A stretch of 64,000 nt of DNA from Lutibacter sp. (GTDB lineage: Bacteria > Bacteroidota > Bacteroidia > Flavobacteriales > Flavobacteriaceae), in assembly GCA_030683995.1 (NCBI GenBank), contig JAUXPH010000036.1:1-64000 (forward strand), given 5' to 3'. Shown here piece by piece: positions 18,964-27,059 of this stretch. The notes under the pieces are model-generated. The model saw only the letters and a list, made by a program, of their open reading frames with translations, did not search any database and had not been told where the DNA came from. Made by a program: the position numbers and the translations under genes. Each line of letters starts with the position of its first letter. Positions within the stretch are counted from its first letter, which is position 1.

Positions 18964-20313
18964 TTAGTTACTTTTGTTGATTGGTGTGTTTAGTGCGTTG
19001 TCTAAAGTTGCTTTGTTGGCGATGACATTTAACATAGCCTGTAAATAATTTTGTTGCATGGTGTACAATTGTCGTTGCGCTTCCAGTAGTTCAAAACTTG
19101 TTGAAATTCCTTCAAAAAACTTGATTTGCTGTTTGTTTTCTATGCGCTCGGCCAAGGACAAATTTTGTTTGGAGGTTTCATATTCTTCAATGCTGAAATT
19201 GTAGTTTGTTTTGGCAGATTCCAACAAAAGAAATAATTTTTGTTCGGTTTCCGTAAGGTTTGTTTTGGCTTTTTCAAGTTCAATTTTAGCTTGTTGTGTT
19301 CTTGAACTTCGTGCCAGACTGCTAAATACCGGAATGTCTAAACTTACGCCCAACAAGGAATAATCGAACCATTTTTGTTCTTTTTTCATAAAATCAAACT
19401 CTTGTCCGTAGCCGGCATAACCAAAATTCACAAAACTTCTTAAGGTTGGCAATGCTTTGCTTTGTTCCAGTTTAACGAACAATTCATTTGCTGTTTCAGT
19501 ATTTTTTGCAATTTTAAAATCGATGTGATTTTCAATGGTCAAATCCGAAGAAAGCATTTCTAATTTGATATTTTCTTTGGCAAGATTTTCTAATGAATCT
19601 GTCAATATTACAGAAGTATTAAGGGCCATTCCCAAAGTAATATTCAGCATTTTATATGCAATTGTTTTTAAATTCTTGGTTTTTGACAACTGGCTTTTTA
19701 CGGATGACAAAGTGATTTTAAGTTGCTCCACATTTTCTTCTTCAATAAAACCATTCAGAAAAATTTGGTTGGTTTCATTCAGGTTTTTTTCCAAGGTTTT
19801 GATGTTTTTTTCAATAATTGAAATGCTTTCTTCGCTCAAAAGCACATTTCCGTAGGCATTGATCACGGCTTCTCTGATGCCGAGTTCGGTTTTCTCCTTA
19901 GCGTTTTCAGAAATTTTTAAGTATGTTTTTGCCGATTGCAATCCTACCAAATACGAACCATCAAAAATAAGCTGATTTAAAGTGGCAGTGGCATTCATAT
20001 TGTGTTTTGTGCCAAAGGAAATTTCTTCAAATTCGCCCGGATTACCGCCAAAAAATTCGGCAGGAAGTAAAGAAACCTGTTGCTTAATCCAGTTTTGATA
20101 ATCTATTTTAGCATTTATTTCCGGCAATCCAATGGTGGTGGTTTCCCATTTTTTCTTTTTGGCAATGTCAACGTCTCTGTCGGCATTTATGGTGGCGTAG
20201 CTATTTTTTAATGCGTAATCTATCGCTTGTTGCAGTGATAATGTGCTGTTTTCCTGACCATTTATATGGAAACTTAGTAGCAATCCAATAAACAGTATAA
20301 TTGATTTTTTCAT
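18964..20313 (-). CDS. TolC family outer-membrane efflux protein
   Basis: Outer-membrane channel of the tripartite pump, 449 residues. A Sec signal peptide (MKKSIILFIGLLLSFHINGQ) is followed by two OEP repeats rich in long alpha-helical coiled coil, with the usual SLQQAIDYALKNS start of the first repeat and an LLEAQRQLYTMQQNY block near the end of the second. Two bases separate it from the regulator gene upstream, consistent with a single transcript. Confidence 0.92.
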   Translation of the reverse strand: MKKSIILFIGLLLSFHINGQENSTLSLQQAIDYALKNSYATINADRDVDIAKKKKWETTTIGLPEINAKIDYQNWIKQQVSLLPAEFFGGNPGEFEEISFGTKHNMNATATLNQLIFDGSYLVGLQSAKTYLKISENAKEKTELGIREAVINAYGNVLLSEESISIIEKNIKTLEKNLNETNQIFLNGFIEEENVEQLKITLSSVKSQLSKTKNLKTIAYKMLNITLGMALNTSVILTDSLENLAKENIKLEMLSSDLTIENHIDFKIAKNTETANELFVKLEQSKALPTLRSFVNFGYAGYGQEFDFMKKEQKWFDYSLLGVSLDIPVFSSLARSSRTQQAKIELEKAKTNLTETEQKLFLLLESAKTNYNFSIEEYETSKQNLSLAERIENKQQIKFFEGISTSFELLEAQRQLYTMQQNYLQAMLNVIANKATLDNALNTPINKSN

Positions 20314-20315
20314 TC

Positions 20316-20921
20316 TTAGTTAACGTTTTTTTCTAATTGTTCTTGCAAAATTTGTAATCCTTTTTCAGTTGCAATAGCTCGTGTGTGGTATTCCAGCGCT
20401 TGCAATTCGAGTTGGTTCATCGTGTTTTTATTGTAGGTGTATAAATTTGAGTCGTGAACGCTGAGCATTAAAGAAAGATAAAATTTGGTGATAAGTTCAA
20501 GATTTACGTCAGTTCTGTAAAGTCCTTCCTGGATTCCTTTTTCTAAATTGTTGGTAATGCATTCTTTAAAGACCAAAAATTCATTGGCAATAATTTTTTT
20601 AAATGTTTTAGGATAATATTTTTCTAGCTGATACATGGGAGAATCGTCAGAATTTTTAAACATATCTCTAAACATTTTTTTTATTTCAAAATTTTCCTGG
20701 ATTGCATTGTGTCCCACACCACAAATAGTTGTGATGGTTTTGTGCATATCAGTCTGAAAATAAGAAACAGTTTCATCAATAAGTTCAACCTTGTTTTTGA
20801 AATATTTATAAATCGTTTTTTTGGAGATACCTAAATCATTGGCAATATCATCCATCGTCACACTTTTAAATCCGTATTTCAAAAATATTTCCCCAGCCTT
20901 TTTTAAAATGGTTTCCTTCAT
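20316..20921 (-). CDS. TetR/AcrR family transcriptional regulator
   Basis: A 201-residue repressor, first gene of the efflux operon. The N-terminal helix-turn-helix (VTMDDIANDLGISKKTIYKYF, about 20-40) is of TetR type; the rest is an all-helical ligand-binding and dimer domain. The start at 20921 (MKETILKKAGEIF) is the family start; an upstream ATG at 20981 would run through the promoter and operator. A perfect 9-bp inverted repeat and a full promoter lie directly in front, so autoregulation of the whole operon is likely. Ligand unknown. Confidence 0.92.
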   Translation of the reverse strand: MKETILKKAGEIFLKYGFKSVTMDDIANDLGISKKTIYKYFKNKVELIDETVSYFQTDMHKTITTICGVGHNAIQENFEIKKMFRDMFKNSDDSPMYQLEKYYPKTFKKIIANEFLVFKECITNNLEKGIQEGLYRTDVNLELITKFYLSLMLSVHDSNLYTYNKNTMNQLELQALEYHTRAIATEKGLQILQEQLEKNVN

Positions 20922-20941
20922 AATCGGTTTCTCCTTAATAA

Positions 20942-20955
20942 TTTGCGATCGCAAA
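20942..20955. promoter_or_regulatory. 14-bp palindrome at the predicted transcript start
   Basis: TTTGCGATCGCAAA is a perfect palindrome overlapping the -7 element and the predicted first transcribed bases of the TetR operon. It may be a second regulator site; chance cannot be excluded. Confidence 0.45.
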
Positions 20956-20981
20956 GATACAAATGGAAACTTAAAAAACAA
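20952..20981 (-). promoter_or_regulatory. Promoter of the TetR-efflux operon
   Basis: On the minus strand, TTG (20979-20981), 19-bp spacer, then TATCTTTG (20952-20959): a full match to the Bacteroidota -33/-7 consensus at its preferred spacing. It lies 31 bp before the regulator start. Confidence 0.8.
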
Positions 20982-20993
20982 TAAAAGTTTCCA
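20964..20993. promoter_or_regulatory. Operator: perfect 9-bp inverted repeat over the -33 region
   Basis: TGGAAACTT (20964-20972) and AAGTTTCCA (20985-20993) are exact inverted copies with a 12-bp spacer. The repeat covers the spacer and -33 box of the operon promoter, which is where a TetR dimer would block RNA polymerase. Size and symmetry suit TetR-family operators. Confidence 0.75.
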
Positions 20994-21080
20994 AAGTTTT
21001 TTTATTTATTTCTGAATTTCATTTGGCATTTTTTTAATTTGCTTTGAAAGGCGTATTTTTACATTAAATTTCTAATCAAA

Positions 21081-22052
21081 ATGAAGCTTATTAAAACTTA
21101 TAAAGAAAATTTTGTTGGCTATTTAAACGAAAAAATTAGCGTAAAAGAACCGGCAAATTTGTACGAACCTATTCATTATATACTTCAAATAGGCGGAAAA
21201 CGCTTACGTCCGGTATTAACTTTAATGACTTGCGAAATTTTTGACGGAAATGTAAAACTTGCCTTTGATGCAGCGTTGGCCATTGAAGTTTTTCACAATT
21301 TTACTTTGGTGCACGATGATATTATGGACAGCGCTCCAATAAGACGCGGATTTGAAACAGTGCATAAAAAATGGGATATCAATACCGGAATTTTGTCGGG
21401 TGATGCGATGATGATTATGGCTTATCAATGTTTTGAAAATTATGAGCCTGTTGTTTATCAAAAATTGATGATGCTTTTCAGCAAAACCGCTTTGGAAGTG
21501 TGCGAAGGACAACAATTGGATATTGATTTTGAAAGCAGAAATGATGTGACCATTCCAAGGTATTTAAAAATGATTACCTATAAAACTTCGGTGTTGGTGG
21601 CTGCAGCGATGAAAATGGGCGCCATCATAGCGAATGTTAATGACGATGAAGCTGAAAAAATATATGATTTCGGATTGAACCTTGGCATTGCTTTCCAGTT
21701 ACAGGATGATTATTTAGACACTTTTGGCGATGAAGCGCTCTTTGGAAAACAAATAGGAGGCGATATTGCCGAAAACAAAAAGACTTTTTTATATTTAAAA
21801 GCTATTGAAGTTTGCAGTAAAGAAGACAAAGAAAAATTGATGAATTTTTATGCTGGCGAATCCAATAACAACAATAAGGTAAAAGAAGTTACAAGGATTT
21901 TCGAAAATAATAACATCCCCGAATTGACCAAAAATGAAATAGAATTTTATACAAATTTGGCTTTTAAGGAGTTAGAAAATATAGATATTGCAGAGGAAAA
22001 GATGGAAGTGCTTAAAAATTTCGGACTAGGATTAATGAAACGCAGCATTTAA
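21081..22052 (+). CDS. Polyprenyl (geranylgeranyl-type) diphosphate synthase
   Basis: A 323-residue trans-prenyltransferase that condenses isopentenyl diphosphate with allylic diphosphates. The first Asp-rich motif is DDIMD (79-83) and the second DDYLD (209-213) within FQLQDDYLD. There is no two-residue insertion in the first motif and an aromatic residue (Phe74) sits five positions before it, a pattern seen in C20-producing enzymes; a medium-chain quinone-tail synthase remains possible. The stop overlaps the next gene start (TAATG), so the downstream unknown is translationally coupled. Confidence 0.88.
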   Translation: MKLIKTYKENFVGYLNEKISVKEPANLYEPIHYILQIGGKRLRPVLTLMTCEIFDGNVKLAFDAALAIEVFHNFTLVHDDIMDSAPIRRGFETVHKKWDINTGILSGDAMMIMAYQCFENYEPVVYQKLMMLFSKTALEVCEGQQLDIDFESRNDVTIPRYLKMITYKTSVLVAAAMKMGAIIANVNDDEAEKIYDFGLNLGIAFQLQDDYLDTFGDEALFGKQIGGDIAENKKTFLYLKAIEVCSKEDKEKLMNFYAGESNNNNKVKEVTRIFENNNIPELTKNEIEFYTNLAFKELENIDIAEEKMEVLKNFGLGLMKRSI

Positions 22053-22408
22053 TGTTACCCGCAAAAAATACGGAGGAATTGTTACAATCAATAACCATTG
22101 AAAATTTATATGTGCAATTGATTGCGCAGTTAAATAAGGATTTTCAATTGGCAAATGTAACAGAAAGTTTCAATGTCACTGCATCACCCATTCAGTTAAA
22201 AAAACAATTGTTTGCTGTTTTATTGAATTTAATCACCAAACAATATGATGATTATTTAAACCTATTGTACCGAATTGATGTGCCAGAAAGTGAGTTGGCC
22301 AAACTGATAAACGATAATTTAACGACCAGTATGGAGGATATAACCTATTTGGTTTTAAAAAGAGAATATCAAAAAGTTTGGTTTAAACATAATTTTGATA
22401 AAATTTAG
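22052..22408 (+). CDS. Hypothetical protein coupled to the polyprenyl synthase
   Basis: I do not recognise this 118-residue protein. It is soluble, helical and moderately acidic, with no Cys and no signal peptide; the C-terminal half has a DLN-type amphipathic pattern (KLINDNLTTSMEDITYLVLK) and ends basic and aromatic (YQKVWFKHNF). The ATG shares one base with the stop of the polyprenyl synthase gene, which is strong evidence that it is a real, co-expressed gene. Confidence 0.65.
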   Translation: MLPAKNTEELLQSITIENLYVQLIAQLNKDFQLANVTESFNVTASPIQLKKQLFAVLLNLITKQYDDYLNLLYRIDVPESELAKLINDNLTTSMEDITYLVLKREYQKVWFKHNFDKI

Positions 22409-22487
22409 CTCAGCTTAAGCACTATAAAAACTAATACACAAAAGGTTATGACAGATTTAATAATTTTTTAAAAACTGATTAAAATTA

Positions 22488-22518
22488 TTGTGCATAAACG
22501 AAAATAGTGGTAATATTG
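22488..22518 (+). promoter_or_regulatory. Promoter of tRNA-Met
   Basis: TTG at 22488-22490, 20-bp spacer, TAATATTG at 22511-22518 (7 of 8 to TAnnTTTG), ending 13 bp before the tRNA. Confidence 0.6.
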
Positions 22519-22531
22519 CAAACCAGTTTTA

Positions 22532-22605
22532 GGTCCCATAGCTCAGCTGGTTAGAGTACCTGACTCATAATCAGGGTGTCCTTGGTTCGAGCCCAAGTGG
22601 GACCA
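22532..22605 (+). tRNA. tRNA-Met (CAT anticodon)
   Basis: A complete 74-nt cloverleaf: acceptor GGTCCCA/TGGGACC, discriminator A, anticodon stem CCTGA/TCAGG with loop CTCATAA (CAT at 22566-22568), and T arm CTTGG-TTCGAGC-CCAAG. CCA is not encoded. It lacks initiator features (the 1-72 pair is G-C and there is no run of three G-C pairs next to the anticodon loop), so it is elongator Met or the Ile tRNA whose CAT is modified to lysidine; sequence alone does not settle which. Confidence 0.93.
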
Positions 22606-22617
22606 CAGAAAAACAAA

Positions 22618-22651
22618 GAAGTTACACATAAAACCGTGTAACTTTTTTTTT
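22618..22651 (+). terminator. Terminator after tRNA-Met
   Basis: GAAGTTACAC pairs with GTGTAACTT across a short AT loop and runs straight into nine T residues. A textbook intrinsic terminator 13 bp after the tRNA. Confidence 0.9.
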
Positions 22652-22737
22652 GACTTGCAAAGATCTTGCAAACATTTTGTGAAAATAAGGGGGAATAAGA
22701 GATTTGTTTACGCTAAAAAATCACCTTCCTTTATAAC

Positions 22738-22787
22738 GAGTCTTTCAACTTAATTACACCCAATGGGTTAATTAAGTTGAAAGACTC
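22738..22787. repeat. Isolated long perfect hairpin
   Basis: Arms 22738-22756 and 22769-22787 are exact inverted copies (19 bp, starting GAGTCTTTCAACTTAATTA). Inside, ACCC (58-61 of this hundred) pairs with GGGT (65-68) leaving a 3-nt loop and one bulged C. There is no T-run on either strand, so it is not a standard terminator. It lies 140 bp before the DUF4382 gene, downstream of the tRNA terminator. Confidence 0.75.
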
Positions 22788-22926
22788 TTTAAAAAAAACA
22801 TCTCTAAAAATAAATATGTGAATTATGCAAATTTTATCAAAAGTTGTGTAACACATTTATGTTTTAAACCGAGCAACTTTGTAAATCTATTTTAAATATA
22901 GATGTTAATAATTTAAAGCAAAAAAG

Positions 22927-23769
22927 ATGATGTTAAAAAAAATTTATTTTATAGCAATTACGGCAATGGTTGTAATGCTAGGATTTCAAAGTTGCGAGAG
23001 CGATGAAGAAGGGAATACCGCGAGAGTTCAGTTAAAATTGGTTGATGCTCCGGGAGATTATCTTGAAGTGAATGTTAATATTGTTGATATACAGTATAAC
23101 AACAGTGGCAATGAAGCTGGTTGGGTGAGTTTCGGAAAACCGGAAGATTATCCAATTAATGTTGATTTAACAACCCTAATTGCCGGAAATAGCCTTTTAT
23201 TGGCTGACCAAATTATTCCTTCAGGAATGTTAAAACAAATAAGATTGGTTTTGGGTGACGGAAACACGCTTAAAATTGAAGGACAAGAATCTATGATGGC
23301 GCTTAACACGCCAAGCGCAATGCAATCTGGTTTAAAATTAAATATGAATACCACATTGGATGCCGGTTTTACCTATACATTTATACTTGACTGGGATGTG
23401 CAAAAATCTGTTGTAATGACCGGATCAGGAATGTACAATTTAAAACCTGTAATTAGGGTGAATGCTGAAGTTAATTCGGGATCTATTGAAGGCAATGTTT
23501 CAGGAGAATTTTTAGTGAATGGATTAAGTGTTTTTAGCGATTTAGAAAATGCAATGGTGCAGGTTTATACAACTGGCGGTGTTTATGTTACTGAAACAGG
23601 AACAAATGCAGAAGGTGACTTTTTAATTCAGGGACTTGCCGCAGGAGATTATAAATTGAAAATAGTGAATCAGGAAGCTTATAATGACTATGAATCAGCT
23701 CTAATCACCGTAACTGTAGGAACAGTGAATACTATTGCACCTATAGTTTTAATGATACCAACAATTTAA
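22927..23769 (+). CDS. DUF4382 domain lipoprotein
   Basis: A 280-residue cell-envelope lipoprotein. The signal peptide ends GFQSC (Cys23). Residues about 32-185 form the DUF4382 domain (ARVQLKLVDAPGDYLEVNVNI start, DLTTLIAGNS, IPSGMLKQIRLVLGDGN), of unknown function. Residues about 190-275 form a carboxypeptidase-regulatory-like beta sandwich (EGDFLIQGLAAGDYKLKI). Two tandem ATG codons start it (22927 or 22930). A clear terminator follows. It is monocistronic by context. Confidence 0.9.
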   Translation: MMLKKIYFIAITAMVVMLGFQSCESDEEGNTARVQLKLVDAPGDYLEVNVNIVDIQYNNSGNEAGWVSFGKPEDYPINVDLTTLIAGNSLLLADQIIPSGMLKQIRLVLGDGNTLKIEGQESMMALNTPSAMQSGLKLNMNTTLDAGFTYTFILDWDVQKSVVMTGSGMYNLKPVIRVNAEVNSGSIEGNVSGEFLVNGLSVFSDLENAMVQVYTTGGVYVTETGTNAEGDFLIQGLAAGDYKLKIVNQEAYNDYESALITVTVGTVNTIAPIVLMIPTI

Positions 23770-23798
23770 ATAAATGATTGTACAGCTATAATAATTTC

Positions 23799-23827
23799 AA
23801 AACCCGTTTTAAAAGGCGGGTTTTTTG
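23799..23827 (+). terminator. Terminator of the DUF4382 gene
   Basis: AAAACCCG/CGGGTTTT stem with a short loop followed by T residues, 30 bp after the stop. Confidence 0.88.
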
Positions 23828-24150
23828 TTGTTATTTTTTAGTCGTATTACACCCATCTATACTAGATAATAGGTATTTTGTTAATTAATTTCGATTTGTG
23901 ATGGTGTGTGAAAATTATAAATATATATTTGAACACAATGAGGGTGCCAATTATTGGTATTGCTTGATTGTTAAGTGACTTTGGTAAGTAAGCATAAAGT
24001 GCAGAGGATTAAATATAGGAGAGTGACAAATAGATAATTTTAAATTTACAATATAATATATGGACGTGCGTTTAAAGTACAGCAATTAAAAAATAACAAT
24101 AAATATATTTATACAATTTTATTAAGTTTGCCACATATTCAACCCCAAAA
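23828..24150. other. Gene-free AT-rich stretch
   Basis: No open frame, RNA gene or repeat of the window's families was seen. The one candidate signal is TAAGTTTG at 24123-24130, a -7 match 20 bp before the small PID-tail gene, without a clear -33 box. Confidence 0.5.
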
Positions 24151-24363
24151 ATGAATAGAAAAAAAGTTAAGATATTGATATTGTGTTTTAGTTTTATACT
24201 TATTGGTACAATGGCATACGCTAAAAAAAAGGGACCTCCCACACCTGAGCTTGCGAATACGCCTCCACCTCCTCCAGGCACGCCCATTGACGGTGGCTTA
24301 TCACTTTTGTTAGCATCTGGCGTTGCTTATGGCATTTATGCGCTGAAAAGAAAAAAGGAATAA
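24151..24363 (+). CDS. Tiny secreted protein with PID-type C-terminal sorting tail
   Basis: A 70-residue protein made almost entirely of targeting signals: a Sec signal peptide (1-24, ending TMAYA), a Lys/Pro-rich spacer with five consecutive prolines (38-42), the motif GTPIDGG (43-49), a hydrophobic helix (50-65) and a basic end (KRKKE). The motif-helix-basic layout is that of protein-sorting tails, and matches what I recall as the PID-CTERM tail of Bacteroidota. No room is left for a catalytic domain. It abuts the convergent ribE gene with no spacing. Function unknown. Confidence 0.75.
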   Translation: MNRKKVKILILCFSFILIGTMAYAKKKGPPTPELANTPPPPPGTPIDGGLSLLLASGVAYGIYALKRKKE

Positions 24364-24948
24364 CTATTTCTCCAGCAACCTGGCAACATACTTGCCAATC
24401 ACGTCAAATTCTAAATTCACCACTGTGCCAATTTTAAAGGTGTGGAAATTGGTAAATTCATAAGTGTAAGGAATAATTGCCACAGAAAAACTGTTTTTTC
24501 GGGAATTTACCACCGTTAAACTTATGCCGTTTACGGTGATGGAGCCTTTTTCAATGGTGATATTGTTATACGCGTTGTCATATTCAAAACTAAAAACCCA
24601 GCTTCCGTTTTCTTCAACAATATTGGTGCAAACCGCTGTTTGGTCCACGTGTCCTTGCACAATATGTCCGTCCAATCTGGCGCCAAGAATCATCGCACGT
24701 TCTAAATTTATTTCAGATCCAACAGTCACATATTTCAAATTCGATTTGTTGAGCGTTTCTTTTATGGCGGTCACCGTATATTCTTTGCCTTTTAAATTCA
24801 CAATGGTTAAACATACGCCATCATGTGCAATGCTTTGGTCTATTTTTAATTCGGAAGTGAAATTGCTTTCGATGGTGATATGAAGATTTTCTTTTTCCTG
24901 CTTCAGGTTTTTAACAAAACCCACACTTTCTATTATACCGGTAAACAT
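24364..24948 (-). CDS. ribE: Riboflavin synthase, alpha subunit
   Basis: Catalyses dismutation of two 6,7-dimethyl-8-ribityllumazine molecules to riboflavin. The 194-residue protein has the two homologous lumazine-binding barrels: first MFTGIIESVG ... HDGVCLTIV (1-90), second GARLDGHIVQGHVD ... GSITVNGISLTVV (about 91-185). Length is typical. It stands alone in this window; its -7 element lies in the 62-bp gap shared with pdxA. Confidence 0.95.
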   Translation of the reverse strand: MFTGIIESVGFVKNLKQEKENLHITIESNFTSELKIDQSIAHDGVCLTIVNLKGKEYTVTAIKETLNKSNLKYVTVGSEINLERAMILGARLDGHIVQGHVDQTAVCTNIVEENGSWVFSFEYDNAYNNITIEKGSITVNGISLTVVNSRKNSFSVAIIPYTYEFTNFHTFKIGTVVNLEFDVIGKYVARLLEK

Positions 24949-24969
24949 ATTTTTTTCAATTTAATTGAC

Positions 24970-24991
24970 TACTTTTGAGGATTCAAATTTA
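24970..24991. promoter_or_regulatory. Divergent -7 elements for ribE and pdxA
   Basis: Plus-strand TACTTTTG (24970-24977) faces pdxA and minus-strand TAAATTTG (24984-24991) faces ribE; both match TAnnTTTG fully and are six bases apart. -33 boxes are not obvious. Confidence 0.5.
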
Positions 24992-25010
24992 AGTATAATA
25001 AACCTGATTT

Positions 25011-26063
25011 ATGGACAAATCTGAAAAAATAACATTGGGAATTTCAATAGGGGATTATAATGGTGTTGGCATAGAAATTATTCTGAAAACCTTTTTGGAT
25101 AAACGAATGTTCGATTTTTGTACACCTGTATTATTTGGTTCAGCCAAATTAATTACGGCCTATAAAAAAAATATGGACATCAACCTGCTTTTTAACGGCA
25201 TACGGCAAGTTGACGCCGCTATTCAAGGCAAGTTCAATGTGTTGAATCTATGGAAAGATGAATTTGAAGTAAATTTAGGAACAGCCACTGCCGAATCAGG
25301 AAAATACGCATTTTTATCGCTTGAAGCTGCAACCGATGCTTTGGCCAAGGGTGAAATTGATTTATTGGTAACCGCTCCTATTAATAAGGAGAACATTCAG
25401 TCGGAAGAATTTAAATTCCCTGGACATACAGAGTATTTGGAATCGAAATTGAAAGGAAAAAGTTTAATGATTTTGATGTCCGATACTTTGCGAATTGGCT
25501 TAATTACAGGCCACATTCCGGTTTCAAAAGTTGCAGAATCAATTACTCCCGATTTAATAAAAGAAAAAGTAGCCATCTTATATAAAACATTGGTACAGGA
25601 TTTTGCCATATCCAAACCGAAAATTGCCATATTGGGATTGAATCCGCATTGCGGCGATCACGGTGTTATTGGTACTGAAGATGATGAAATGATACGGCCA
25701 ACCATCGCCGAAATACAAAATGAAGGTAAATTGGTTTATGGACCTTATGCCGCCGATGGTTTCTTTGGATCGGAAAGCTATAAAAATTTTGATGGCATTT
25801 TAGCCATGTATCACGATCAGGGTTTGGCGCCATTTAAAGCATTGTCGTTTGGGGAAGGCGTTAATTTTACTGCCGGCTTAAATAAAGTGAGAACCTCGCC
25901 CGATCACGGCACGGCTTACGATATCGCAGGGAAGGATTTAGCGAACATAAATTCCTTTAAAGAAGCCGTTTTTAGCGGTATTCAAATTTTTAAAACAAGG
26001 CGAGAATATAAATGTTTGACTGAAAACACTTTAAAAAGTACGCATCAAAAAGAAAATAGATAA
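25011..26063 (+). CDS. pdxA: 4-hydroxythreonine-4-phosphate dehydrogenase
   Basis: NAD-dependent enzyme of the DXP-dependent pyridoxal phosphate pathway, 350 residues. Metal- and substrate-binding blocks are FPGHTEYLE (around residue 140), GLNPHCGDHG (about 211-220), MYHDQGLAPFK and TSPDHGTAYDIAG. It is transcribed divergently from ribE. Confidence 0.95.
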   Translation: MDKSEKITLGISIGDYNGVGIEIILKTFLDKRMFDFCTPVLFGSAKLITAYKKNMDINLLFNGIRQVDAAIQGKFNVLNLWKDEFEVNLGTATAESGKYAFLSLEAATDALAKGEIDLLVTAPINKENIQSEEFKFPGHTEYLESKLKGKSLMILMSDTLRIGLITGHIPVSKVAESITPDLIKEKVAILYKTLVQDFAISKPKIAILGLNPHCGDHGVIGTEDDEMIRPTIAEIQNEGKLVYGPYAADGFFGSESYKNFDGILAMYHDQGLAPFKALSFGEGVNFTAGLNKVRTSPDHGTAYDIAGKDLANINSFKEAVFSGIQIFKTRREYKCLTENTLKSTHQKENR

Positions 26064-26102
26064 ATATTAAACATTTATTTTAGTATATATTTTATAATTT
26101 TA

Positions 26103-26110
26103 TATCTTTG
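26103..26110 (+). promoter_or_regulatory. -7 element of the DUF177-rpmF run
   Basis: TATCTTTG, a full TAnnTTTG match, 22 bp before the ATG at 26133, predicting a leader of roughly 20 nt. The -33 region is AT-rich without a TTG. Confidence 0.6.
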
Positions 26111-26132
26111 CACGCTCAAATTGAAGTTCAAA

Positions 26133-26723
26133 ATGAAAGATTTAAAGGAGTTTGACATTTCTTTTATTGGTTTAAAAGAAGGAATTCATCAGTTTGAATA
26201 CACCATTGACAAGAAGTTCTTTGATTTTTTTAACTATGATGAGTTTAATGATTCAAACGTAAAGGTGGAATTGTCATTTTTAAAAAATACAACAATTTTG
26301 GAGTTGGATTTTGTTTTTTCAGGCTGGGTTGAAGTGGCTTGCGACTTAACCACCGAATTATTTCATCAACCAATAGAAGCAAACATCCATTTAATTGTAA
26401 AATTTGGAGATGAATTTAATGATGAAAACGAAGAGTTATTAATCATACCGTTTTCTGAAAGCAAAATAAATGTTGCACAATATATTTATGAAGCAATTGT
26501 GTTGGCAGTGCCGTTAAAAAGAATACATCCGGGCGTAATTGACGGTTCTCTTCATTCAGAAGTATTAGAAAAATTGAAGGAATTTGAAATAAAAGCAGAA
26601 GACGAAGAAGAAGATCAGGAAGAAAAAGAACAAGAAGACAATAAAAATAGGGAAATTGATCCCAGATGGAATAAATTAAAGAATATATTAATAGAAAAAA
26701 ATAAGAGTAATGGCACATCCTAA
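26133..26723 (+). CDS. DUF177 (YceD-like) protein
   Basis: A 196-residue protein of the DUF177 family, which is almost always encoded just before rpmF and is tied to 23S rRNA/large-subunit homeostasis in other bacteria. The start at 26133 ([11 protein letters not shown]) is chosen over an in-frame TTG at 26121. The core has the [14 protein letters not shown] block; here the usual zinc-like Cys pairs are reduced to a single Cys. The C terminus is very acidic (Glu/Asp-rich, about 155-175). It overlaps rpmF by 14 bp. Confidence 0.88.
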   Translation: MKDLKEFDISFIGLKEGIHQFEYTIDKKFFDFFNYDEFNDSNVKVELSFLKNTTILELDFVFSGWVEVACDLTTELFHQPIEANIHLIVKFGDEFNDENEELLIIPFSESKINVAQYIYEAIVLAVPLKRIHPGVIDGSLHSEVLEKLKEFEIKAEDEEEDQEEKEQEDNKNREIDPRWNKLKNILIEKNKSNGTS

Positions 26724-26907
26724 AAGAAAGATATCAAAAACAAGAAGAGATAAAAGAAGAACTCATTACAAAGCAGTTGCTCCGCAAGTAGCCATTGACC
26801 CAACCACTGGTGAGGCACATTTGTACCACAGAGCACATTGGCACGAAGGGAAATTGTACTACAGAGGCCAAATTGTAATTGATTCAGTAGAAGAAATTAA
26901 AGCATAA
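26710..26907 (+). CDS. rpmF: 50S ribosomal protein bL32
   Basis: A 65-residue basic protein of the large subunit, starting [19 protein letters not shown] and containing the conserved [13 protein letters not shown] block. It is the Cys-free form with no zinc ribbon. The start lies inside the end of the DUF177 gene, the usual coupled arrangement, and a strong terminator follows. Confidence 0.96.
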   Translation: MAHPKRKISKTRRDKRRTHYKAVAPQVAIDPTTGEAHLYHRAHWHEGKLYYRGQIVIDSVEEIKA

Positions 26908-26930
26908 TCAGTTATTTTAAAATAACGATA

Positions 26931-26958
26931 AAAACTCTCATATTGAGAGTTTTTTTTT
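26931..26958 (+). terminator. Terminator after rpmF
   Basis: AAAACTCTC/GAGAGTTTT stem with a 5-nt loop and nine T residues. It separates rpmF from fabH. Confidence 0.9.
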
Positions 26959-27059
26959 ACATTTAAGCGTAAAATCGATCAAAACTGATAAAAAGCAGTT
27001 AGAAATAAAAATAATTTCATTTCTTTGAAATTCTTTTTTTAAATAAAAAAGGGTAAAAT

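Noticed and set aside
20946-20951. GCGATCGC core seen as an HIP1 element
   Set aside because: HIP1 is an abundant cyanobacterial octamer; here it is a single palindrome placed at a promoter, so a regulatory site is the better reading.
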